In this document: positions 27,007 through 33,877 of the stretch, piece after piece
How positions within the stretch are numbered: position 1 is the first letter of the stretch
Layout of the letters: the number at the start of each line of letters is the position of its first letter
NCBI GenBank assembly: GCA_003281795.1
Contig: QCAW01000012.1
Location: 1-33,877 of the forward strand
Source: Pelagibacteraceae bacterium AG-345-F21
GTDB lineage: Bacteria > Pseudomonadota > Alphaproteobacteria > Pelagibacterales > Pelagibacteraceae
Length of the DNA stretch: 33,877 nt
Direction of reading: 5' to 3'
Program-made: the position numbers and the translations under genes
The notes under the pieces: generated by a model
The model's database searches: none
What the model saw: the letters and a program-made list of their open reading frames with translations, nothing else
Told to the model about the DNA's origin: nothing

Positions 27007-28272
27007 ATGACTAGTGCAAAAATTTTAGTTCCTGATATGGGCGACTTCAAGGATGTAGAAGTTATTGAAGTTCTTGTAAAAGAAGGTCAGCAAGTTAAAA
27101 AAAATGATTCTTTAATAACATTAGAAAGCGATAAATCTAGTGTAGAAGTACCCTCTACTCATGAGGGAATGATAGAAAAAATTAATATAAAAGTCGGCAA
27201 TAAAGTAAATCAGGGAGATTTAATTCTTAGTCTTAAATCAGAAAACAAAACTGAAGAAAAAAAGGTAACAGTAAATAAAGATAAAAAAATTGAAAGAAAA
27301 GTAGAAGATAAAAAGTCAGAAGAAATTAAAAAAAAAAAGGAGATTATTCCAACCGCTCCTACCTCACAAGGTGGAACTAAGTCCGCTAGTCCAAAAGTTA
27401 GAAAATTTGCAAGAGAATTAGGCGCAAATGTTCTTGAAATATCTGGATCACAAAGAGCAGGAAGGGTTTCTGAAGAAGATGTAAAAAATTTCATTAGATC
27501 GCAAGTTGCTGTTAGTGGTGGTAGAGTAGAAAAAAAAATCCATAAAGAAGAGTATTCTCATGAAGAGTTTGGAGAAATTGAGTTAAAAGATATTCCGCGA
27601 GTCAAAAAATTATCAGGGCCGCAGCTAGTTAGATCTTGGACAGAAATCCCTCATGTTACGCAGCATGAAGAAATTGATATTACAGAAATGGAACAATTTA
27701 GATCATCTTTGTATGATTATTACTCTGGAGAAATGATAAAAGTAACTCCCCTCGCATTTATATCAAAAGCTTTGGTAAGTGCACTTAAGACTTTTCCAAA
27801 TTTTAATGCCTCGATTGACCCTATCCACAATAAAATAATTTATAAAAAATATTTTCACCTAGGTTTTGCGGTTGACACTCCCCATGGCTTAATGGTGCCT
27901 AAAGTTAGAAATGTAGATCAAATGAGTATAAAAGAAATAGGTGAAGCATTAAAAAAAACAAGTAAACTTTGTAGAGAATTAAAGATAGACAAAAAAGAAT
28001 TTTTTGGGGGATCCATGACAATATCTAGTTTAGGAGGCATTGGAGGAACTTTTTTTACTCCTATAATCAATCCTCCTGAAGTAGCCATACTGGGTATTGG
28101 TAAAAGTTTCGACAAACTAGTGAGATTGAAGGGCAAAATTACCTCTAGAAAAATTTTACCTATTTCTTTGTCTTATGATCACAGAATAATTGATGGTGCA
28201 GAAGGAGCAAGGTTTTGTGTTTATTTGAGCGAATGTTTGGGTAAAGATTTTGCTTTCAAACTTGCTGTTTAA
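27007..28272 (+). CDS. aceF: Pyruvate dehydrogenase E2, dihydrolipoamide acetyltransferase
   Basis: A 421-residue E2 that transfers the acetyl group from lipoamide to CoA and forms the complex core. It has one lipoyl domain (residues 1-78, Lys43 in ESDKSSVE), a Lys/Glu-rich linker (80-120), the peripheral-subunit binding domain (about 127-164, SPKVRKFARELGANV) and the catalytic domain from about 190, with His392 and Asp396 in SYDHRIIDG. The E. coli enzyme has three lipoyl domains; here E2 keeps one and the upstream E1 carries a closely similar one, sharing the run FKDVEVIEVLVK. It is cotranscribed with aceE (two-base gap). Confidence 0.96.
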   Translation: MTSAKILVPDMGDFKDVEVIEVLVKEGQQVKKNDSLITLESDKSSVEVPSTHEGMIEKINIKVGNKVNQGDLILSLKSENKTEEKKVTVNKDKKIERKVEDKKSEEIKKKKEIIPTAPTSQGGTKSASPKVRKFARELGANVLEISGSQRAGRVSEEDVKNFIRSQVAVSGGRVEKKIHKEEYSHEEFGEIELKDIPRVKKLSGPQLVRSWTEIPHVTQHEEIDITEMEQFRSSLYDYYSGEMIKVTPLAFISKALVSALKTFPNFNASIDPIHNKIIYKKYFHLGFAVDTPHGLMVPKVRNVDQMSIKEIGEALKKTSKLCRELKIDKKEFFGGSMTISSLGGIGGTFFTPIINPPEVAILGIGKSFDKLVRLKGKITSRKILPISLSYDHRIIDGAEGARFCVYLSECLGKDFAFKLAV

Positions 28273-28295
28273 TTTAAATTACAATAATTAAAATT

Positions 28296-29192
28296 ATGAA
28301 TAAAAGTTTAATTTCGTTAATTTGTGCTATTTCTTGTTCTTTTCTATGGGGGACTGCTTTCATAGCGCAAGATACTGGAATGGACTATATAGGTCCCTGG
28401 ACTTTTTCCGCTGCAAGATTATTTTTAGGCTTTTTTGCTTTATTGCCTTTCTTTTTTATTTTTGAATTTAATAAATTAAGAAAAATTAAATCAAATTTAA
28501 AGATTATTTTAATTAATATGTTTTTATTAGGTTTCTTTTTAGCTGGTGGAAATATTTTTCAACAAATTTCTCTTTTATACACTGATGTTGCAAACTCAGC
28601 AGTATTTACAGTTTTATACGTTGTAATAGTCCCAGTACTAGCTTATTTTCTTTTTTCAAAAAAAATTCATAAATCTGTTTGGCCTGCCGTTGTCATGTGT
28701 TTATTGGGAGGCTTGCTTCTTAGTGAATTAGATAATTATAGAGTTAGAATTGGAGACTCCCTTGTAATTATTGGAGCCTTTTTTTGGGCGCTTCATATTG
28801 TTTATGTTTCAAAATTTTTAAAAATATTTAATTTTCCTATAACTATAGCTGCTTTTCAGTGTTTAATCGCTGCAGTATTATCAGCTTTACCTGCGGCTTC
28901 ATTAGAGCTAATTACTTTTAAGCTTTTATCTTTAGAGTTGGGTGAACTACTTTATGCGGGTATTTTATCCAGCGGGTTTGCTTTTCTGCTTCAAATCATA
29001 GCTCTTCAAAACTTATCTCCAGCTCCTGCAGCGATAATTTTTTCTTTGGAGGGTGTATTTGCTTCTATCGCAGCTTGGATTTTGCTAGATCAATATTTAA
29101 ATGAATTTAAAGTATTAGGAATAATTATTATATTATTAGCAGTAATTTTCTCTCAACTAGCGCCAATTTATGGTAAAAAATATTATGGATGA
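28296..29192 (+). CDS. EamA/DMT-superfamily permease
   Basis: A 298-residue inner-membrane protein with ten predicted helices in two EamA halves. The first half has CSFLWGTAFIAQDTGMDYIGPWTFSAARLF near the N-terminus. The second has GAFFWALHIVYVSKF and SGFAFLLQIIALQNLSPAPAAIIFSLEGVFASIAAWILLDQ, typical of the family. Relatives export or import amino acids, nucleosides or other metabolites; the substrate cannot be told. It lies 23 bases after aceF and overlaps the following thioesterase gene. Confidence 0.9.
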   Translation: MNKSLISLICAISCSFLWGTAFIAQDTGMDYIGPWTFSAARLFLGFFALLPFFFIFEFNKLRKIKSNLKIILINMFLLGFFLAGGNIFQQISLLYTDVANSAVFTVLYVVIVPVLAYFLFSKKIHKSVWPAVVMCLLGGLLLSELDNYRVRIGDSLVIIGAFFWALHIVYVSKFLKIFNFPITIAAFQCLIAAVLSALPAASLELITFKLLSLELGELLYAGILSSGFAFLLQIIALQNLSPAPAAIIFSLEGVFASIAAWILLDQYLNEFKVLGIIIILLAVIFSQLAPIYGKKYYG

Positions 29193-29559
29193 AACTAAAA
29201 AAGGTTTTATGCAAAATATTGGAGATTTGTCTTTTAAAAAAATAGATGAGTCAAATTTTGAATATAGTATAAAAATTTTAGAAAAATTTTTAAATACCGG
29301 TGGTATAGCACATGGTGGGTTTATCGCAACAATAGCTGACACGGGTATGGGAAATGCAGCCCATATTGCGGCGGGTAATAAAAGATGCGTAACAATAAAT
29401 CTAGACATCAAGTTTATTTCAGCCGGAAAATTAAATGAAAAATTAGTTGGAAAAGTAAAAGTTTTAAAAAAGACAAAATCATTAGTTTTTATTTCAAGTG
29501 AAATATTTGGATCAGAAAAAATAGTTGCTACCGCCTCTGGAACTTGGAAAATTCTTTAG
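29185..29559 (+). CDS. PaaI-like hotdog thioesterase
   Basis: A small hotdog-fold protein of 124 residues from the chosen ATG. The 4HBT/PaaI signature GGIAHGGFIATIADTGMG carries the central-helix Asp region, and TINLDIKFISAGKLNE forms the typical strand. Such proteins hydrolyse acyl-CoA thioesters as dimers or tetramers; the preferred acyl chain is unknown. An in-frame ATG at 29170 would add five residues (MVKNI) and overlap the EamA gene by 23 bases. The 29185 start overlaps by 8 (ATGGATGA) and gives the more usual N-terminus MDETKKGF. The end overlaps the opposing 49-residue gene by four bases. Confidence 0.88.
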   Translation: MDETKKGFMQNIGDLSFKKIDESNFEYSIKILEKFLNTGGIAHGGFIATIADTGMGNAAHIAAGNKRCVTINLDIKFISAGKLNEKLVGKVKVLKKTKSLVFISSEIFGSEKIVATASGTWKIL

Positions 29560-29705
29560 CTTTTTTTCCTTAATTTTTTAATTCCACAATCTTTACATTT
29601 TACCGTTTCAGTTGAACCTCCTGGTCCAAAACTAAAGTTAATATCTACTTTTTCATACCTATGCAATCCCACGTAGCAAAATAACAAATACAACCACTTA
29701 ATCAT
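29556..29705 (-). CDS. 49-residue Cys/His protein, probable zinc-binding (DUF1660-like pattern)
   Basis: A 50-codon gene convergent with the thioesterase. The N-terminus MIKWLYLLFCYVGLHRYEK has Cys10 and His15. After a Gly/Pro turn (FGPGGS) comes CKDCG with Cys37 and Cys40, then a basic tail KKLRKKS. Cys-x4-His plus Cys-x2-Cys would give four zinc ligands, and the C-x4-H-x-Y/W...CxxCG layout resembles small DUF1660-type proteins, though I cannot confirm membership. The complete ligand set and low-complexity-free sequence argue against chance. Its start is 45 bases from the divergent 18-residue frame. Confidence 0.6.
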   Translation of the reverse strand: MIKWLYLLFCYVGLHRYEKVDINFSFGPGGSTETVKCKDCGIKKLRKKS

Positions 29706-29738
29706 AATTTTAACAAAAAAAAAATTTAATATAATATT

Positions 29739-29744
29739 GGAGGT
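29739..29744 (+). promoter_or_regulatory. Consensus Shine-Dalgarno GGAGGT before the 18-residue gene
   Basis: GGAGGT lies six bases before ATG 29751, an optimal spacing. Most genes in this window have weak or no Shine-Dalgarno, so a perfect site in an A/T background is notable. An out-of-frame ATG at 29746 is only one base away and too close to use it. Confidence 0.6.
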
Positions 29745-29750
29745 AATGAA

Positions 29751-29807
29751 ATGTCTGGTTGGGAAATATTAATTGTTGTTGCTATTATAGTAGCATTAGT
29801 AAATTAA
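29751..29807 (+). CDS. 18-residue hydrophobic miniprotein
   Basis: A 19-codon frame encoding MSGWEILIVVAIIVALVN, a short hydrophilic start followed by a 12-13-residue aliphatic helix. It is preceded by a perfect GGAGGT at ideal spacing, the strongest ribosome-binding site in the window, and lies alone between the divergent 49-residue gene and the convergent TRAP permease. A TATAAT at 29730-29735 is too near to supply a leader containing that site, so transcription probably starts further upstream. The function is unknown; a membrane-bound micropeptide is likely. The reading frame is below the size that gene finders report. Confidence 0.45.
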   Translation: MSGWEILIVVAIIVALVN

Positions 29808-29832
29808 AACAAAAAAACATTAAAATATTTTT

Positions 29833-32181
29833 TTAGTGAGTTTTATCAAGGGGAGAACTTTTTCCAAATTTGTAATTTGTATATCCAAACAGAGATAGTA
29901 ATAGTAAAGCGAAAGGATAAACAATCCATTTGTTCGGTCGATCTGGATTTTCTATCTTAAAATTACTAATTATATCACCCATTTGCATACCTGACTTTTT
30001 TGCAAGTCCCTTCCAGTTCAGTTTGTCTACAACAACTTTATTATTATCTTTACCTAAATTAACTCCAAAGTCCTCTAGATTATAATCATTTTCAAACATT
30101 CCTGTATCAATCACAAATAATTTGTATCTTTCTCCGTATTCAGTAACTCTGGTTACTTTAATATGTACTTCTTTTGAAGGATCAAAAGTTAAACTTTGGA
30201 TTGATTTAGATGATAAATTTTGTTCATTAAATTTAGGATAAAATTTACTTAAAACATAATCTGGAGCTAAAAAAGACAAAGCAATAATTAAGAAAGCTAT
30301 AATTTCATACCATCTTAATTTATTTATAAACCATTGTTGAGATGCTGCAGTAAAAACTAAAATCCCAATTAAAGAAGTGACTATAACTATTAAAGCTTGC
30401 CATATATTATCTACCCCAATTAATAAAAGCTCATGATTAAACAAAAAGACTATAGGCAGTATACCTGTTCTTAAACTGTACCATATGGCTTGAAGTCCTG
30501 TTCTTAAAGGATCTCCACCTGAAATTGCTGCTGCAGCATAAGATGCAAGACCTACTGGTGGCGTTACATCAGCCATCAAACCAAAATAGAATACAAATAA
30601 ATGAACTGCAATTAATGGAAAAATAAAACCAGAAGCGTTCCCAACATCAACAAGAACTGTCGCCATAAGCGAAGCTACTACAACATAATTTGCAGTAGTT
30701 GGAAGACCCATGCCTAGAAGCAAACAAAGTATAATAGTAAGTAATATCAATATTATTACATTGTCTCTAGCGATTGTCTCTATTACTATAATTAAATTAG
30801 TACTCAATCCTGTAGAACCAACTGCTCCTACTATTATACCAGCTGTTGCAATAGCAATTCCAACACCCACCATATTAATTGCTCCTTTTTGAAGGCCTAC
30901 TATGGTTTGATTATACCAATCAATTAATCCAGTTTTGAAATTTGGATTTTTAATAACTCTATTGACTAAATTAACTAATATTAGTGAGATAGTAGCATAG
31001 AAAATTGAAAAGCCTGCGGTATATCTCATGTAGACAAGTAAAAAAATTAAAACAAAGATTGGAATTAAAAAATGCAAGCCAGATAAAAATGTTTTCTTTA
31101 AATGTGGTACATCAGCATCATCCATTCCTTTAAGACCTAACTTAAGAGCTTCAAGATGAGATATATAAAACAAAGCAATATATGAAATCACAGCGGGTAA
31201 AAAAGCATGTTTTACTACTTCAAAATAAGTAACTCCAATAAAACTTGCCATCACAAATGCTGCGGCACCCATAACTGGGGGCATTATTTGTCCATTGACA
31301 GAAGATGAAACTTCAATTGCTCCCGCTTTTTCCTTGGAGAAACCAGTTTTTTTCATGATAGGAATTGTAAAAGTTCCTGTTGTAACTGTGTTAGCAATAG
31401 ATGAGCCTGAAATCATGCCTGTCATTCCTGATCCCAAAATAGCTGCCTTTGCCGGTCCACCTCTCATCTTCCCCACCATCGCAAAAGCTAGATCTAAAAA
31501 ATATTTTCCACCACCTGCTGTTTCTAATAAAGCTCCAAATAAAACAAATAAAAATATGAAATCTACCGAGACGCCTATCGGTATCCCAAATATTGCTTCT
31601 TGATCAAACCATTGAAATCCTACTAATCTTTTTACAGATAGACCGCCATGAGAAATTATATCTGGAGCATATTTCCCAAAATAAGAAAATAGTAAAAAAC
31701 AGACTGCGATAACGACTAGAGGCAAACCTATTGCTCGTCTTGTAGCTTCTAAAAGTATTAAAATACCAATTGCACCTATAATAAGTTCAACTGGAATTTT
31801 AAATCCAAATATATCTTTAACTAAAAGTATTCCGCCTCTATTAACTAAATCATCGTAAAAAAAATAAATATATAAACAACAAAATGCAGCTACTATACTA
31901 ATGAGTACATCAAATGCTGAAATTTTTTTTCCCTTAATTGCTGGAAAAATCAGAAAAGTTAACGTTAAAGCAAACCCTAAATGAATAGCTCTAGCAGGTA
32001 AACCTTTAAACATTCCAAAATTAAACCAAAAAGGAAATGGAGAAGCGTACCAAAGTTGAAATAGTGTCCAGAGAATAGCAATACCAAAAACTATTTTTAA
32101 ATGAATGCCCGACAAGTTTCGTGTAGGTGAAATATCTTCTTGAATTTTATCTTTAATCTTATTTTGAATTTTTTGGCTCAT
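29833..32181 (-). CDS. TRAP transporter fused permease, TAXI type (DctQM fusion) with C-terminal DUF3394-like domain
   Basis: A 782-residue inner-membrane protein. The N-terminal part (about residues 25-190) is the four-helix small permease. The large DctM part follows, with GALLETAGGGKYFLDLAFAMVGKMRGGPAKAAILGSGMTGMISGSS and SSSVNGQIMPPVMGAAAFVMA-like ion/substrate loops, and further GLPTTANYVVVASL and ADVTPPVGLASYAAAAISGGDPLRTG. From about residue 660 a soluble domain holds a PDZ-like patch (KKSGMQMGDIIS), then a final helix, matching the DUF3394 tail of some TRAP permeases. It uses Na+ or H+ to import a small organic acid bound by the TAXI protein encoded upstream. Confidence 0.94.
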   Translation of the reverse strand: MSQKIQNKIKDKIQEDISPTRNLSGIHLKIVFGIAILWTLFQLWYASPFPFWFNFGMFKGLPARAIHLGFALTLTFLIFPAIKGKKISAFDVLISIVAAFCCLYIYFFYDDLVNRGGILLVKDIFGFKIPVELIIGAIGILILLEATRRAIGLPLVVIAVCFLLFSYFGKYAPDIISHGGLSVKRLVGFQWFDQEAIFGIPIGVSVDFIFLFVLFGALLETAGGGKYFLDLAFAMVGKMRGGPAKAAILGSGMTGMISGSSIANTVTTGTFTIPIMKKTGFSKEKAGAIEVSSSVNGQIMPPVMGAAAFVMASFIGVTYFEVVKHAFLPAVISYIALFYISHLEALKLGLKGMDDADVPHLKKTFLSGLHFLIPIFVLIFLLVYMRYTAGFSIFYATISLILVNLVNRVIKNPNFKTGLIDWYNQTIVGLQKGAINMVGVGIAIATAGIIVGAVGSTGLSTNLIIVIETIARDNVIILILLTIILCLLLGMGLPTTANYVVVASLMATVLVDVGNASGFIFPLIAVHLFVFYFGLMADVTPPVGLASYAAAAISGGDPLRTGLQAIWYSLRTGILPIVFLFNHELLLIGVDNIWQALIVIVTSLIGILVFTAASQQWFINKLRWYEIIAFLIIALSFLAPDYVLSKFYPKFNEQNLSSKSIQSLTFDPSKEVHIKVTRVTEYGERYKLFVIDTGMFENDYNLEDFGVNLGKDNNKVVVDKLNWKGLAKKSGMQMGDIISNFKIENPDRPNKWIVYPFALLLLSLFGYTNYKFGKSSPLDKTH

Positions 32182-32203
32182 TTCGAATAAGATACATTAT
32201 TCT

Positions 32204-32238
32204 AAAAAAAAAGGCCCAATTAAAATTGGGCCTTTTTT
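32204..32238. terminator. Strong intrinsic terminator between TAXI protein and permease genes
   Basis: GGCCCAAT-TAAA-ATTGGGCC (32213-32232) is flanked by A9 on the left and T6 on the right, so it works as a terminator on both strands. In the minus-strand direction it sits 25 bases after the solute-binding protein stop and 31 before the permease ATG. Partial read-through would leave the permease at a lower level than the binding protein. Confidence 0.9.
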
Positions 32239-32257
32239 ATTTAATAAAATTGTTAGA

Positions 32258-33262
32258 TTACATTAATCCAGCTTCTTTATAGTACTTAATTGCACCAGGA
32301 TGTAATGGAGCTGATAAACCATCAGCTATCATGTTTTTCTTTTCCAAAGGTCCAAATGCAGGATGTTGATCTCTAAAAGAATCAAAGTTTTCCATAACTG
32401 CTTTAGTTACCAAGTATACAAGTTCTTCAGAAACATCAGCACTTGTTACAACTGTAGCTTTTACACCAAAAGTTGTGGCATCTTTTTTCTGATTTGAGTA
32501 AGTACCTGCTGGAATTACAGCTTTAGCATAATAGTCAGCTCCGTCAATTAAACCTTGAACTGGCGCGCCAGTTAAATTAATCGGGCTAGCTTTCGCTTTA
32601 CAAGTTGCTGCTTGCTCCATAGCACCATTAGGAAATCCTACTGAATATCCGAAAGCATCTATTTTACCATCACAAAGAGCTTTTACTTGTTCTGATGAAG
32701 TAAGTTCAGTAGTAGCTTTAAACATACTCATGTCTGCTCCCATAGCTTTCATTAGTTCTTCCATAGTACCTCTTTGACCAGAACCTGGATTACCAATGTT
32801 AACTGTTTTTCCTTTTAAGCCTTTAAAATCTTTAATTTTAGATTTTTTACTTGCCCAAATTTGAAATGGCTCATTGTGGACTGAGAACACAGCTCTTAAA
32901 TTGCTAAATTGTTTGCCTTCCCATTTGCTTGATCCGTTGTAAGCATGGAATTGCCAGTCAGACTGTGCAACACCAAATTGAAACTCGCCATCTTTAATTT
33001 GTCCAATATTATAGTTTGAACCACCTGTTGAAGGTGCAGTACATCTGTATGCTTTAGCTGTACCTTTTTTTCTACCGTGATCAGCGCTTATTGCTGATTT
33101 GTGAAGCATTTTACAAATAGCATTACCTGTTTGAAAATAAACTCCAGTCGGTCCGCCTGTTCCTATCGTAAAGAACTCAGCTGATTTTGCGATTGAAGTA
33201 ATAGAGCTTGAAAAAGCAAACATTACTAGTATCGCAGAAATCAATGACATTATTTTTTTCAT
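32258..33262 (-). CDS. TAXI-family TRAP transporter solute-binding protein
   Basis: A 334-residue periplasmic protein. The signal peptide is MKKIMSLISAILVMFAFSSS with probable cleavage after SIAKSA (about residue 28). The mature start EFFTIGTGGPTGVYFQTGNAIC is the TAXI family hallmark. Other family marks are QFGVAQSDWQFHAY, KGLKGKTVNIGNPGSGQRGT and VYLVTKAVMEN. TAXI proteins feed TRAP permeases; known ligands are mostly glutamate-like or other small carboxylates, not predictable here. Cys51 and Cys72 may form a disulfide. It has a strong promoter and GGGGGA Shine-Dalgarno and is followed by a terminator, all consistent with high expression. Confidence 0.96.
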   Translation of the reverse strand: MKKIMSLISAILVMFAFSSSITSIAKSAEFFTIGTGGPTGVYFQTGNAICKMLHKSAISADHGRKKGTAKAYRCTAPSTGGSNYNIGQIKDGEFQFGVAQSDWQFHAYNGSSKWEGKQFSNLRAVFSVHNEPFQIWASKKSKIKDFKGLKGKTVNIGNPGSGQRGTMEELMKAMGADMSMFKATTELTSSEQVKALCDGKIDAFGYSVGFPNGAMEQAATCKAKASPINLTGAPVQGLIDGADYYAKAVIPAGTYSNQKKDATTFGVKATVVTSADVSEELVYLVTKAVMENFDSFRDQHPAFGPLEKKNMIADGLSAPLHPGAIKYYKEAGLM

Positions 33263-33288
33263 ATGATCCCCCGTTTGTTAATTAAATA

Positions 33289-33317
33289 ATTTAACTATGG
33301 ATAAAGACTAAGGTCAA
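33289..33317 (-). promoter_or_regulatory. Sigma70-type promoter of the TAXI-TRAP genes
   Basis: On the minus strand TTGACC (33312-33317) is separated by 17 bases from TTAAAT (33289-33294), matching five and four of the six consensus bases. The predicted start would give a leader of roughly 20 bases ending in GGGGG (33268-33272), five bases before the ATG. An inverted repeat GTTAA-N9-TTAAC (33277-33295) overlaps the -10 and could be an operator. Confidence 0.55.
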
Positions 33318-33326
33318 AGAGAATCT

Positions 33327-33877
33327 TTAGAGATTTTTAGCCCAATTTGATAATTTTTTGACACCTTCAACAACATTTGGTGCATATTTTTCAATAATTT
33401 TGTCATCTAGCATTTTGCCATTAATGTTAGCTTTAAGAAATTCAGCTCCATCAAAGTCTATATAACATAGTCTGGTTAACATCCTTTTTTTGCTAAATCC
33501 AAAATCAGATGCTGGCAACATTGCTACGCCAGTCTCTTCTAAAATAGTTTCACATAATTCCGTTGAACTTTTAAATTTTTTATTTGGGAATTCAGGCATC
33601 AAATAAAATGCTCCTTGAGGATAATTTATTAAAACTTTATTCGATTTTAGATTATTGTAAACATAATTACCGACTGATCTTAAAATATTTATAGTTTTAG
33701 ATTTGTATTCACTAAAATCTCCATTGTATGCCTCAACTGCAGCAAATTGTGCTGGACTGTTAACTGTTGAATATGACTCACTAGCTAAAGTTTTTATATT
33801 TTCTAAAAGTTCTGACAGTTCATCTGGAACTGCAAAAAATCCTACTCTCCATCCTCCTGCTCCACACCATTTACTTA
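33327..33877 (-). CDS. Class I/II PLP-dependent aminotransferase, C-terminal part (5' cut by window edge)
   Basis: The frame is open from the right edge to its stop, about 183 residues. The internal TTG near 33600 is not the true start. The PLP-binding lysine lies at the very edge in SKWCGAGGWRVGFF, the class I S-K-x(5)-G-x-R-x-G pattern. ASESYSTVNSPAQFAAVEAY and NYPQGAFYLMPEF follow, then a C-terminal small domain with GVAMLPASDFGF and LTRLCYIDFDG, typical of aspartate/aromatic aminotransferase-like enzymes. The amino donor cannot be told. It ends 64 bases before the TAXI gene, which has its own promoter, so joint expression is not required. Confidence 0.88.
   Translation of the reverse strand, partial: SKWCGAGGWRVGFFAVPDELSELLENIKTLASESYSTVNSPAQFAAVEAYNGDFSEYKSKTINILRSVGNYVYNNLKSNKVLINYPQGAFYLMPEFPNKKFKSSTELCETILEETGVAMLPASDFGFSKKRMLTRLCYIDFDGAEFLKANINGKMLDDKIIEKYAPNVVEGVKKLSNWAKNL

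Noticed and set aside
29730-29735. TATAAT as the promoter of the 18-residue gene
   Set aside because: Transcription from it would start inside the Shine-Dalgarno and remove it; the region is A/T-rich enough for chance matches.
33327-33602. A separate 91-residue gene starting at the TTG near 33600
   Set aside because: The frame is open to the right edge and the upstream translation contains the aminotransferase lysine motif, so this is only the 3' part of a larger gene.

Overview
The window is AT-rich, densely packed chromosomal DNA from a streamlined marine alphaproteobacterium, most likely SAR11 (Pelagibacterales). This is inferred from the very low GC, the Lys/Ile/Asn-rich proteins, intergenic gaps of 0-30 bases with many stop/start overlaps, a TAXI-type TRAP transporter, and gltD-gltB carried with few regulators. 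No phage, insertion sequence, CRISPR array or rRNA was found. The sequence alone cannot fix the species.

Layout. Bases 1-2512 (+) hold the end of a TrkH potassium transporter subunit, an AmpG-like MFS permease and a leaderless SH3-NlpC/P60 peptidase, which together suggest muropeptide uptake and recycling. Bases 2515-2549 are a GC-rich hairpin with a C-rich loop. Bases 2615-12279 (-) form one long collinear block, read from the right: glycosyltransferase, thrS, infC, rpmI, rplT, pheS, pheT, lepA and tRNA-Ser(GGA). Bases 12314-13069 (+) encode a lone alpha/beta hydrolase. Bases 13040-19860 (-) carry gltD, gltB and a YeeZ-like SDR protein, the glutamate synthase operon. Bases 20028-22415 hold uppP (+), tRNA-Arg(ACG) (-) and an O-antigen ligase-like membrane protein (+), an envelope-glycan group.

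Bases 22442-23755 (+) are a thiolase followed directly by a 44-residue membrane protein. Bases 23999-28272 (+) are the pyruvate dehydrogenase genes aceE and aceF. AceE is unusual because it carries its own N-terminal lipoyl domain, closely similar to that of the neighbouring E2. Bases 28296-29559 (+) encode an EamA/DMT permease and a hotdog thioesterase. Bases 29556-29807 contain two small genes: a 49-residue Cys/His protein (-) and an 18-residue hydrophobic peptide (+) with a perfect Shine-Dalgarno. Bases 29833-33262 (-) are a TAXI-TRAP system: solute-binding protein, strong hairpin terminator, then fused permease. An aminotransferase (-) runs off the right edge.

No defence system or biosynthetic cluster is visible. 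The most unusual items are the lipoyl-E1 fusion, the tiny genes, the hairpin at 2515-2549 and the palindromes between gltD and uppP.
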